Positions 9,114 to 18,536 of a stretch of DNA of 37,889 nucleotides are shown here, piece after piece; position 1 is the first letter of the stretch; each line of letters opens with the position of its first letter. The position numbers and the translations under genes were made by a program. The notes beneath the pieces were generated by a model. It saw only the letters and a program-made list of their open reading frames with translations, did not search any database and had not been told where the DNA came from. Origin of the DNA: Acidimicrobiia bacterium. Its GTDB lineage: Bacteria > Actinomycetota > Acidimicrobiia > Acidimicrobiales > Aldehydirespiratoraceae. The stretch lies in the NCBI GenBank assembly GCA_024421095.1, contig JAHQYM010000016.1, forward strand, positions 1 through 37,889, read 5' to 3'.

Positions 9114-10898
9114 GTTGTGGCTACGGCTGGGCACGTTGACCACGGCAAATCCACTCTCGTTAAAGCACTTACCGGCACCGACCCAGACCGCCTTGCCGAA
9201 GAAAAAGCACGTGGGCTGACCATCGACTTAGGGTTTGCCTCCACAAAACTAGCCTCAGGGCGGGGCGTTGCCTTCATTGATGTTCCCGGCCATGTGCGCT
9301 TCTTGAAAAACATGCTCGCAGGGGTAGGTAGCGTGGATGCCTGTTTGTTTGTGGTCGCAGCCACCGAAGGTTGGAAACCGCAATCCGAAGAACACCTACA
9401 GATATTGGCTTTGCTGGGCATTGAACACGGCCTTGTCGCCCTCACCAAATCCGCTTTGGCCGATGATGAACTGCGAGAGTTAGCACGTCTGGAAGTGGAA
9501 GAACGGGTAGAAAACACTTTTTTGCAAGACGCACCGATTGTAGATGTGGACGCGCTCAGCGGCAGGGGTATCACAGACCTGCAACTTGCCCTTGACGAGG
9601 TACTCAAATCCACACCAACAGCAACCGACCACAAACGCCCACGGCTCTGGGTCGACCGCGTGTTCGCCGCAAAAGGGTCAGGAACCGTTGTGACCGGCAC
9701 CCTAACTGGGGGCAAGGTGCGGGTTGGTGACACCCTAAATGTTCTCCCACCGGGCCGCACCGCCCAAGCACGCACAGCACCAGCGCACACAGTTTCAGCA
9801 CACACCGCTTCAGCACGCACCGCACGGGTTCGGGCTTTGCAAAGTCTTCATGCGCAACGCAGCAAAGTCGGGCCGGGCAATCGCGTTGCTTTGAACCTGT
9901 CGGGTGTGAGCCATAACGAAGTGAGGCGTGGCGATGTGTTGGTGAACGCAAACCAGTGGCAGATCACCAGCAAAATCGATTGCAGCCTCAAGGTGCTTGA
10001 TACGATCGCCCATCCGTTGACCCGCCGGGGTGCCTACCAGTTGTATCTCGGGTCGGGCGAGTTTCCGGTCAAGCTGCGGGTTTTGGGTGCAGCGGAAATC
10101 ACTCCTGGTACTGAGGGGGCGATACGGTTGTTTTTGCCGGTTGGTTTGCCATTGTTACCCGGTGATCGTTTTATTCTTCGCGAATCGGGGCGTGGAGAAA
10201 CACTTGGCGGGGGAGAAATCCTTGATATTGATCCGCTAGTAAACGCCAACAAAGCGAGGCCTGACCGCAGCGTGGATCGGGTAATCGCTGAGCGAGGCCG
10301 TGTTGATGTTGATTTGCTTTTTCGCTTGACGGGTGAACGGCGTGCTACCGATGTTGGGCATTGGGCAGTTGACCCTGAAGTGTTGCAGCAGAGCCGAATG
10401 AACCTCCGTGAGGCTATTGATTCTGCTGGGCCGCTGGGCCTTGACATTGCCTCGCTTGATGACTTTGGACGGGCGTTGCTGGGAACTCTTGATGGTGTAT
10501 TTGCAGAACACGGGCACGTAAAGGTTCGAGGCGCTCAAGACTTGCTGGCCGAGCACCCGTTCGTCAACGCGGCGCAGGCAACTCCGTTTTCTCCTCCAGA
10601 ACCAAGTGGGTTCGACCGGGCCGAACTCCGGGGGTTGGTTCGGCGTGGGCAACTAATTGAGGCGGACGGTTTGTTTTTTGCCGCAAACGCGGTTGATGCC
10701 GCGGTTGCAACGGTCGCTGAGTTGCTTGAACAGAATCCAGATGGGGTCACCGTGGCTGTGGTGCGCGACACTTGGGGTACGAGCCGCAAGTATGCACTGG
10801 CGTTGCTGTCTTACTTAGACAACAACGGCATCACTCGGCGCCGTGGCGATTTCCGTATCGCCGGCCCAAGGCTACCAACAGCGGTTGCTGAAACTTAG
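9108..10898 (+). CDS. selB: Selenocysteine-specific translation elongation factor SelB (start set at ATG 9108)
   Basis: [44 protein letters not shown] G-domain; winged-helix C-terminal region. Confidence 0.95.
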   Translation: [596 protein letters not shown]

Positions 10899-10920
10899 CA
10901 GCCGGTTAGACAGCAGCCGG

Positions 10921-11175
10921 TTAGACGGCCCAGAGTTTTTCGCGTTCTCTTGCGTTTAACCCTCCCCAAATTCCATGTTGTTCACGGATCGCTAGTGCGT
11001 GTGCCAAACAGTCTTCTCGCACTATGCAAGTCTCACAAATCGCTTTCGCGTGCCGTTCCCGGATGCGTTTTTGGTCTCGCCGTTCGGGCGATAAAGGCGG
11101 GAAGAAGACAATCGCTTGCGGGCCTCGGCAAGCTGCACGCAATTGCCAATCAATGGTCTCAACTTGAGAAATCAT
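10921..11175 (-). CDS. WhiB-family Fe-S transcriptional regulator
   Basis: Cys pattern C..., CETCIVREDC, plus GIWGGLNAREREKL. Confidence 0.93.
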   Translation of the reverse strand: MISQVETIDWQLRAACRGPQAIVFFPPLSPERRDQKRIRERHAKAICETCIVREDCLAHALAIREQHGIWGGLNAREREKLWAV

Positions 11176-11307
11176 CGACTCTCCGTTTCCATTCTAGATT
11201 TCGTCAAATGCTTGATTAGCAGACCAGAAGGCTTAATGCAAACGTTTTTTGCGATACACGGAAAAAATCTGGCACGCAAAATAGGTTTTGGACGATTAGG
11301 CAGGCTC

Positions 11308-12633
11308 TCAGCGGTGCATCTCACGGTAATCTCGAGCTCCACCTTCTTCGGGTTCAATCTCCAAATAGAGCCCTTCAACCGCCACAATCCGCACGTGATC
11401 ACCGGCCGCGATCGGGGTAGAACGGTTCACCCGAGCCCGCCAAGGAGCACCGTCAACATCCACAACACCTTCCTTTTTGATGTCTTCAGTTGCGCGAGCC
11501 AACATCCCCACCATCCACTCACGGCCAATGGTCGGAGTCCCAAAACGAGTTCGCACCATTGCTGGCATACCCGAAATCATCAAACCCGCAACACCCAAAA
11601 TGCCTACCAACAAAGTAATCCAAGGAACCGCCATGTCGTGAAACAAAAACAACGAACCAACCAACAAAGCAAGCGACCCCACACCCGACCAAAAACGTGG
11701 CACACCCACCTGCACATCAATAGCGAAAGCAAACATCGCCACCACCAGCAACGCCACCGCCCAGTTCCGAGCCGGCAACACATCTAACCCATAGCATCCC
11801 AAAATAAAACAAAAAGCACCAATACCACCAGCAATCCCGACCCCTGCCGTAAAGAACTCAAAAATTAACAAAACCGCGCCAATCAAAAAGAAAAGATACA
11901 CCATAGACGGACTAGCCAAATTGTGAACCCAACCATCAAACAGCGGCAGTTTAGAAAAGCGCACCTGCGTAGTCGGCACACGTACCGGTTCATCACCCGA
12001 ATAATCAATGTCGCTCATGAAACCCGGCAAGTCCAACACAAAAAACGCAAGCGTCGGCGAATCCCGAACAGCAAGACCCAACTCAATAACAGACAGTTCG
12101 TTAACAGTGTTTTCTTCAAGAGGATTATCAACGACCGAATAACTGTCCGCAACAAGTTCAGGAAAGATTAGTTCACCGGTGTTGCCCAAACTCCCCCCAA
12201 TCGCAACAGCCAATTCTTCGGTCACCAACACAAGTTGAGCAGCGCCTCCCCGAGCGGTAGCACCAGACGGGCCGACCCACGAATAAACTGGAACCGCAGA
12301 GTTAGCGATAGTTCGTGCCACCTCAGTGAGCCGCTCATCGCTCACCACATGCCCCGCGCTGTCAATCTGCAGCACCACACCCTCTGAGCCATTGGCCTCA
12401 GCCACGGCAATCGAATCTTCAATAAATCCCGCGACAATCTCATCGATCAAGCCGGCAACCTCAAGCACATCAAAGACCGAATCGGCATCTTGTTGCGCTT
12501 GGGCAGGAGCGAACCATCCCAACAATGTCACCGCAAACAGTGACACCCCAACCGATAAACTAAGCCAACGACGCAGCGCGCGCCGTGTCTTTCGCTTCGA
12601 GGAGGGGAATGGACCCCGGTGAATTATTCGCAT
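11308..12633 (-). CDS. NfeD-like/ClpP-class membrane protease family protein
   Basis: Signal peptide, VVLQIDSAGHVVSDERL, SGATARGGAAQLVLV, TM segments then C-terminal OB-like domain (EWMVGMLARATEDIKKEGVVDVDGAPWRARV). Confidence 0.85.
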   Translation of the reverse strand: MRIIHRGPFPSSKRKTRRALRRWLSLSVGVSLFAVTLLGWFAPAQAQQDADSVFDVLEVAGLIDEIVAGFIEDSIAVAEANGSEGVVLQIDSAGHVVSDERLTEVARTIANSAVPVYSWVGPSGATARGGAAQLVLVTEELAVAIGGSLGNTGELIFPELVADSYSVVDNPLEENTVNELSVIELGLAVRDSPTLAFFVLDLPGFMSDIDYSGDEPVRVPTTQVRFSKLPLFDGWVHNLASPSMVYLFFLIGAVLLIFEFFTAGVGIAGGIGAFCFILGCYGLDVLPARNWAVALLVVAMFAFAIDVQVGVPRFWSGVGSLALLVGSLFLFHDMAVPWITLLVGILGVAGLMISGMPAMVRTRFGTPTIGREWMVGMLARATEDIKKEGVVDVDGAPWRARVNRSTPIAAGDHVRIVAVEGLYLEIEPEEGGARDYREMHR

Positions 12634-13580
12634 GGTCGCGTGTCCTAATCGTGGCTGGAAAAGGTGGAGTGGGCAAAACCGCTACCTCGGCCGCTTTGGC
12701 CTTAGCAGCAGCGCAAACCGGGCGCATCGTCCTACTAGTAGAGGTCGCTGGCCGATTTGACGCAACACCGATGTTCGGTGTCGACCCACAAGCTTACGAC
12801 CCCCAAGGCTACGATGAACAAAGCATTTACCACGCCCCAGGCGGAGGGGAGATTCGCCGCCGATCAATCACCCCAGACGCAGCACTCACAGACTGGCTCG
12901 AATCACACGGGTTCAATCGGCTGATCCGGCGCATGGCCAAGTCTGGGATCTTGGAAATTGTGGCCACAGCCACGCCCGGTATCAAAGACCTGCTCGTCTT
13001 GGGCAAAATCAAACACCTCGAAACGAGCGGCGCGGCTGATGTCATCGTGGTTGATACGCCCGCCGCTGGCCACGCACTCCATTTCTTGAAAGCGCCGTTA
13101 GCCGTGCGACAAGCCGTCCGTTCGGGAGTTTTGAGGCAACAAGCAACCGAGACTTTAGAAATGCTCGGCGATGAGCAACGATGCCAAGCCTTACTTGTCA
13201 CCATCGCAGAAGAAACCCCGATCTCCGAACTCATCGAAACCGCATTCGCCGTAGAAGACGAGGTGGGGTTGGCTCTCGGCCCGGTAATCGTAAACGGCGT
13301 GCTGCCAAACATCGCCGGGCTCAGCGAAACCAAGTTGAACGGCAAGACCACTGCGTCGGCGGCGTTGCACCCACAACAAGTCAATGACCTGTCAACCGCA
13401 ACGAAATTCCGTCAAGAGCGCACAATTTTGCAAAACCAGCAACTCAACTTCCTTGCGCAACGGCTTCCCCTTCCGCGGGTGTACCTTCCCGCTCTGTTCA
13501 CTTCATCGATTGGGTTAACCGAACTGCAAACGCTGGCAGACGCATTCCAACAATCCATTAGGCAACAAGCCAGCCAATGA
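12609..13580 (+). CDS. ArsA/GET3-like ATPase (first of a tandem pair; start set at 12609)
   Basis: VLIVAGKGGVGKTATSAALALAAAQTGR P-loop; VVDTPAAGHALHFLKAP. Confidence 0.88.
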   Translation: MDPGELFAWSRVLIVAGKGGVGKTATSAALALAAAQTGRIVLLVEVAGRFDATPMFGVDPQAYDPQGYDEQSIYHAPGGGEIRRRSITPDAALTDWLESHGFNRLIRRMAKSGILEIVATATPGIKDLLVLGKIKHLETSGAADVIVVDTPAAGHALHFLKAPLAVRQAVRSGVLRQQATETLEMLGDEQRCQALLVTIAEETPISELIETAFAVEDEVGLALGPVIVNGVLPNIAGLSETKLNGKTTASAALHPQQVNDLSTATKFRQERTILQNQQLNFLAQRLPLPRVYLPALFTSSIGLTELQTLADAFQQSIRQQASQ

Positions 13581-14689
13581 CCACCACCGAACCCAAATAC
13601 GACCATCTCGTCACCAAGAAACAAGTCATCGTCACCTGTGGAACCGGTGGTGTCGGCAAGACCACTATCGCCGCTAGCACCGCAATCGCCGCTGCCAAAG
13701 CTGGGCGGCGTGCTGTGGTGATCACCATTGACCCAGCTAAACGCCTTGCCGACACCCTCGGCATCGACCAACTAGGCAACACTCCCACAATAATTGAGGG
13801 CCCATGGCCGGGGACTCTCGGTGCCATGATGCTCAACAGCAAAGCGACTTTTGATCATGTGGTCGAACAACACGCCACCACGCAAGACCAACTAGAGCAG
13901 ATCCTGAATAACCGCTTCTACATCAATGTGTCGAGCGAATTGCCTGGCACACAAGACTACATGGCGACCGAGAAACTCTACCAACTACATACATGCGGAC
14001 AATGGGACCTAGTGGTGGTTGACACGCCACCCACCCGCGATGCCCTCGCCTTCCTCGAAGCACCCAAAGTGCTCACACGCCTGCTCAACAACACCATCTA
14101 CAAGATGTTGGTCTCACCGAGGCCACTAGTTTTGCGAACCGTAAGTCGGGCGGCGGGGTTGGTGGTGCGGCGCTTGTCACGAGTGGTCGGTGCGGAAGTG
14201 GTGGACGATGCCATTGAGTTTTTTCAAACCTTTCAGGGTATGGAAGAGGGCTTCAAGCAACGCTCCGCGGCGGCCCTTACCTTGTTGACATCAGAGGACT
14301 CCGCTTTTGTGTTGGTGGCCTCTCCCCGCAGTGACACCATCGCTGAAGCCCGCTATTTCCTCAGCAGGCTTGACGAAGCCAGCCTCACGGTAGCTGGCGT
14401 GGTCGTCAACCGTGTGCTCGCGGCGCTCTCTGCGTCAGCCGCCGATGCCGCCGACATTAGCAGACACCTACAAGACACACCGCTCGCAGCCGCAGCGCAA
14501 GCACTCACTGACCATGTCAAAGCTGCGGCGGGTGACGACAACCGCATAGAACAACTAATGGTTTACGCCCCAAACGCCACGCTCATCAAAATTCCGCTGA
14601 TGGCGACCGACGTTCACGACCTAACCAAACTCAGCCATCTAGCCGAATTGCTCACATCCAATTCGCCCGAAGAAACGACCGACACGTAG
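13577..14689 (+). CDS. ArsA/GET3-like ATPase (second of a tandem pair)
   Basis: VIVTCGTGGVGKTTIAASTAIAAAKAGRRAVVITIDPAKRLADTLG; ATGA overlap with upstream gene. Confidence 0.9.
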   Translation: MTTTEPKYDHLVTKKQVIVTCGTGGVGKTTIAASTAIAAAKAGRRAVVITIDPAKRLADTLGIDQLGNTPTIIEGPWPGTLGAMMLNSKATFDHVVEQHATTQDQLEQILNNRFYINVSSELPGTQDYMATEKLYQLHTCGQWDLVVVDTPPTRDALAFLEAPKVLTRLLNNTIYKMLVSPRPLVLRTVSRAAGLVVRRLSRVVGAEVVDDAIEFFQTFQGMEEGFKQRSAAALTLLTSEDSAFVLVASPRSDTIAEARYFLSRLDEASLTVAGVVVNRVLAALSASAADAADISRHLQDTPLAAAAQALTDHVKAAAGDDNRIEQLMVYAPNATLIKIPLMATDVHDLTKLSHLAELLTSNSPEETTDT

Positions 14690-14712
14690 GCAGTTGGTGC
14701 TTACTTGGTTGA

Positions 14713-15063
14713 TCAGTTTTGGTTCAGTGCGGCTAAGGCCTCGGCTAAGTCTTCTTTTACCGGCACAATGCGATCAAAACCGGTGGTGTGCAACAACCGA
14801 GATATCGCCGCCCGGTTGCTGTATACCGCAATCGCTCCTTCGTTGTCGCGCACCTTTCGGATGCCACCGATTAATGCGCCAAGCCCCGCCGAATCCATAA
14901 ACTGCACCCCCGAGAGGTCTACAAGCAACCGTTGTTCTGCAGCAACCTGAGAGAACGCTTCGCGGAACTGTGCAACCGAATAGGCATCAAGTTCGCCGTC
15001 TGGTCGGATGGTTACGTATTCGCCAGTTTCGTGGGCCACGCGCCCGATAGCAATTTCTAACAC
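14713..15063 (-). CDS. STAS-domain anti-sigma factor antagonist (start at GTG 15063 likely; longer ORF to 15195)
   Basis: VDLSGVQFMDSAGLGALIGGIRKVRDNEGAIAVYS. Confidence 0.85.
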   Translation of the reverse strand: MLEIAIGRVAHETGEYVTIRPDGELDAYSVAQFREAFSQVAAEQRLLVDLSGVQFMDSAGLGALIGGIRKVRDNEGAIAVYSNRAAISRLLHTTGFDRIVPVKEDLAEALAALNQN

Positions 15064-15151
15064 ACTGGCAGCGTATCTTGTTTGCAGCGATGTGGCTCCC
15101 ACTCTCAAAACGGTATGGCGATTTCGGCTCAAGTTGTGTACGCTTCGTCGA

Positions 15152-15532
15152 GTGGCTGACATCATCATTGCTACCGACTCCGAGGCGCTCGTCACCGAAA
15201 TCGAGGCTGCGCTCGGCGGTGCTCACGTTATCCATTGGGTACGCCACGGTGCCGCGGTGGTGCAGGCGATTGCAGAGATTAACCCTGATCTGGTGCTCCT
15301 AGATTTTCAGATCGGCAACATGGGTGGGGTTGCTGCTTGCCTCGCGGTGCGCCAAGAAGAGGAGGCGGGCCGCCTTTACCCGTGCGAGGTTTATTTGCTG
15401 CTTGACCGTGAGGTGGATGCGTTCTTGGCCAATCGTGCCTGCGCTGATGGTGTGTTGCACAAACCCTTAAGTTCATTTCAATCTTTGCGTACTATTGAAA
15501 ACGCACTCATGCCGCTCCGTAAGAGTGGGTAG
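15152..15532 (+). CDS. Response regulator receiver-like single-domain protein (start GTG 15152)
   Basis: VADIIIATDSEALVTEIEAAL...INPDLVLLDFQIGNMGG...LHKPLSS: receiver phospho-Asp and Lys positions. Confidence 0.75.
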   Translation: MADIIIATDSEALVTEIEAALGGAHVIHWVRHGAAVVQAIAEINPDLVLLDFQIGNMGGVAACLAVRQEEEAGRLYPCEVYLLLDREVDAFLANRACADGVLHKPLSSFQSLRTIENALMPLRKSG

Positions 15533-15549
15533 ACTAATTTTTCTGCACA

Positions 15550-15626
15550 CGGGCAGTGGCGCAGGTTGGTAGCGCGCCTCGTTCGGGACGAGGAGGTCGT
15601 GGGTTCAAATCCCGCCTGCCCGACCA
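15550..15626 (+). tRNA. tRNA-Pro (anticodon CGG), CCA encoded
   Basis: Acceptor CGGGCAG/CTGCCCG, anticodon stem-loop CCTCG-TTCGGGA-CGAGG, T-loop GTGGGTTCAAATCCCGC, ACCA end. Confidence 0.95.
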
Positions 15627-15654
15627 ATCCAAACATGAAGGAGGTTGCGCGATC

Positions 15655-16695
15655 ATGGTAGACACACGACCCGCCGGTCAGGGTGGGCGCGGTGCAGAGG
15701 CCAAAGGTTATGAACCGAACGTTCCGATAACGACTTCACCCATTCTTGATTGGCCACCAAAACCCTTATCCACATTGCGCTATTTGTTAAAACCGGTGAT
15801 GTTGCCTTACGGGATTTGTTGGGTCGCTCTCGCCGCTCTGGTATGGAACTTTTTCACCCCATCGATGCAGCGTATGGCAACGCTTCAGCCGCGCTGGATT
15901 TTGGAGATTTATTTGCGCAATGTGGTGCTGCTAACACTAGTTGCCGGGGCGCTCCACTGGGTGCTTTATCAGCGGCGTGCTCAAGCACAACGATACAAAT
16001 ACAATCGGCGGTGGTTGAGCACCACCAATCGTTCGTTTTTGTGGACTAACCAGACGCGAGACAACATTTTCTGGTGCTTGGTGAGCGGTTGCGGTTTCTG
16101 GGCTGTGTACGAGTCGCTGACCATGTGGGCGTACGCCAACGACATTATCCCCTCGGTTCAGTGGGATAGCGCTTGGTTGTATCTCAGCGCGCTCACGGTT
16201 GGGGTATTTTTGTGGTCGGTCACACATTTTTACTTGAATCATCGGCTCTTGCATGTTCGTTGGTTTTATGACCATGCCCATTATCTGCATCACCGCAACG
16301 TAAACACCGGCCCGTGGAGCGGTATTTCCATGCATCCTTTTGAACATGTGATTTACTTCACGGTCTTTTTGCTTTGGTGGGTAGTGCCAGCGCATCCCTT
16401 TATCGTGATCCTCACGGGGTTGTTCAACGGTTTATCGCCAGCAGTGTCACACTCTGGTTTTGACCGTGTTGAACTCGGTAAACGGCGAGGCCGTACCACC
16501 GCTGCCGGCGATTATTTCCATCATCTACATCACCGCTATTTTGAGTGCAATTATGGCAACCGACCAGTGCCGATAGACAAACTCTTTGGCACGTTCCATG
16601 ATGGCACCCCAGAAGCACACGCCCGCATGAAGCAACGTATGCGTGATCGCCGAGGCAACCCCAACACCAGCGCAAACGGTTCTGCAACCCGATAA
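15655..16695 (+). CDS. Fatty acid hydroxylase/sterol desaturase superfamily membrane protein
   Basis: Histidine motifs HFYLNHRLLH, HYLHHRN, HHLHHRYFECNYG; TM segments. Confidence 0.88.
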   Translation: MVDTRPAGQGGRGAEAKGYEPNVPITTSPILDWPPKPLSTLRYLLKPVMLPYGICWVALAALVWNFFTPSMQRMATLQPRWILEIYLRNVVLLTLVAGALHWVLYQRRAQAQRYKYNRRWLSTTNRSFLWTNQTRDNIFWCLVSGCGFWAVYESLTMWAYANDIIPSVQWDSAWLYLSALTVGVFLWSVTHFYLNHRLLHVRWFYDHAHYLHHRNVNTGPWSGISMHPFEHVIYFTVFLLWWVVPAHPFIVILTGLFNGLSPAVSHSGFDRVELGKRRGRTTAAGDYFHHLHHRYFECNYGNRPVPIDKLFGTFHDGTPEAHARMKQRMRDRRGNPNTSANGSATR

Positions 16696-16891
16696 TTCAG
16701 TCACACTGTTTTCGATTAACCGCTAACTGGCCAACAGAGCCGAAGGAGCCAACGCCGTGGTTCCCCTAGCCGTGGTTTGAACTGCCAATACGCATCCTTG
16801 ACTTGGACAGATTCCCCACCCGCGCCTTGGCCTAAAGGATTGCCTGTAGCAATTTGAGTTGACAAGCGCCAATTCACGATGTACGGTGATA

Positions 16892-16926
16892 GTGCAATAA
16901 ACGCATACCGTGTGCGATATATGCAC
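16892..16926. promoter_or_regulatory. Putative regulator binding site upstream of the ABC importer operon
   Basis: GTGCAATAAACGCATACCGTGTGCGATATATGCAC: nested inverted repeats, 20/35 identical to the element at 25712-25746. Confidence 0.55.
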
Positions 16927-16937
16927 CAGGAGGAAAA

Positions 16938-18302
16938 ATGGGAATCACAAGTAAACACAACCGCTACTGCGGCAAAGGACGCTTTTGGCAACTGCTAGCA
17001 GTGGCCTTTGTTTGCGCGCTGATCGCCACCGCGTGTGGCAACGACAGCGAAACCGGCGGTACCACCGACACAACACCGGACACAACGAGCACCAGTTCAG
17101 CAGAACCGGACCCCACTCCCGCGCTGTCTGGCACGATCGGGTTCATCAAAGGCCCACATTCGGCAATGGAAGCAGAGTTCCAAGAGCAAATCATCGCCGA
17201 CTTCAAAGCGCAGGTTGCCCCAGACGTAAACGTCAATTTCTCAACCTACGACTGGCCAGTACACGTAGCTGAACTAACAACTCTATTTGCGAGTGGTTCA
17301 CCACCCGATGTGCAGTACCTAGTCGACCTGATCTACCCGTCCTTCGCGGAAGAGGGTGTGCTGCACGACATGACCGACCTAGTAAACGATCCATCATGGG
17401 CACAAGAGCGTTCCAAGATCAGCCCGTTTGCTTGGGACTTGGCTGAGCAGCAAGGCGGCACTTGGGGCGTGCCAGTGCTCGGCGCGGTATACAACATCTT
17501 CATCAACGAAACGCTTCTTGAAGAGGCTGGTGTGCTTGATAGCTGGGACGATTCATACGCATCAATGCTCGCTGCCGCCAAATCGCTCACCACAGACGAA
17601 GTCTATGGTTTTGCGTCGCGCACCTCAGCAGCCGATTTCGCATGGTGGGATTGGTATCCCTATATCCACAATGCCGGTGGCGATGTGCTGTCGCAAGACT
17701 GGAGCGAATGCGGTCTAGTTGGCCAAGATGTCGTTGACGCGATGCAGTTCCTCATCGATATTCACACTGCTGGTGTCACGCCAGCAATCGGCTCGGTCGA
17801 CAATCAAGGTTTGTTCGACCTCTTCGCTGCGGGCCGCATCGCGATTCTGCATCACGAGACCCCGAACATTGTGTCGCTGAACGAAAATCCGCCTGATTTT
17901 GATTGGAGCGTAGCTGCGGCACCCCCGGGTCCTCAAGGCAACACCGTGATGGGTAACTTCGGGATTCTGGGCATCGCTGAAGCATCGGACAACAAAGAAG
18001 CAGCGTGGGAGTTCATCAAGCACTGGGCTTCGGCACCGCAAGTGGGACGTTTCGCTGAGCAGGTAAGCCTGCAGGTCGTGCGCACCGACATCATTAATGA
18101 CCTGTTCGCAGACAACGAAGCGATGCGCAAGGTTCAAACCGAGTTAGTCCCCAGAGTTCAAGGTTTGCAACCACATCCACAAATCCTTGAGGCTTTGCAA
18201 GCGGCGTGGCCGGTAGTTGAGAATGCGTTCCGAGGGAACCTGACCGGCGAAGAAGCCATCGCCCAAATGTGTGCGGCAATAGACGGAGTGCTTGCCGGAT
18301 AG
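16938..18302 (+). CDS. Extracellular solute-binding protein family 1 (CUT1-type ABC importer)
   Basis: Lipobox VCALIATACGND, solute-binding protein fold features; followed by MalF/MalG/MalK-like genes. Confidence 0.9.
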   Translation: MGITSKHNRYCGKGRFWQLLAVAFVCALIATACGNDSETGGTTDTTPDTTSTSSAEPDPTPALSGTIGFIKGPHSAMEAEFQEQIIADFKAQVAPDVNVNFSTYDWPVHVAELTTLFASGSPPDVQYLVDLIYPSFAEEGVLHDMTDLVNDPSWAQERSKISPFAWDLAEQQGGTWGVPVLGAVYNIFINETLLEEAGVLDSWDDSYASMLAAAKSLTTDEVYGFASRTSAADFAWWDWYPYIHNAGGDVLSQDWSECGLVGQDVVDAMQFLIDIHTAGVTPAIGSVDNQGLFDLFAAGRIAILHHETPNIVSLNENPPDFDWSVAAAPPGPQGNTVMGNFGILGIAEASDNKEAAWEFIKHWASAPQVGRFAEQVSLQVVRTDIINDLFADNEAMRKVQTELVPRVQGLQPHPQILEALQAAWPVVENAFRGNLTGEEAIAQMCAAIDGVLAG

Positions 18303-18404
18303 GCAGCGCTAAAGGCCGAGCGTTCGCAGAACCAGAGCCTTGGTGGATCTCCTTGAGTTGTCCTCCGCGGGAGAGCGCCGTTTGTGGTTTTACGGACCTC
18401 CATG

Positions 18405-18451
18405 GAGTTCTGGCACACCGCACCACCAACCCGTGCGGGGTGCCAGAACTC
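18405..18451 (+). other. Strong intercistronic hairpin between solute-binding protein and permease genes
   Basis: 19-nt arms GAGTTCTGGCACaCCGCAC / GTGCGGgGTGCCAGAACTC with one mismatch and 9-nt loop; no T-tract. Confidence 0.8.
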
Positions 18452-18536
18452 ACCTCCCACAACACCACAATCAGACAACACAACGCCGCAATCAGATAAC
18501 ACGTGTAGGTTTGTTTCATTTGAGGAGCGCAACCGG

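Noticed and set aside
8720-9820. 366-aa minus-strand ORF across selA/selB
   Set aside because: Antisense to strongly supported SelA and SelB; low-complexity composition
11116-11787. 223-aa plus-strand ORF
   Set aside because: Antisense to NfeD-like gene; His/Asn-rich artefact
15556-15654. N-terminal extension of the fatty acid hydroxylase ORF
   Set aside because: Translates through the tRNA-Pro gene; ATG at 15655 preceded by GGAGG-like site is the better start
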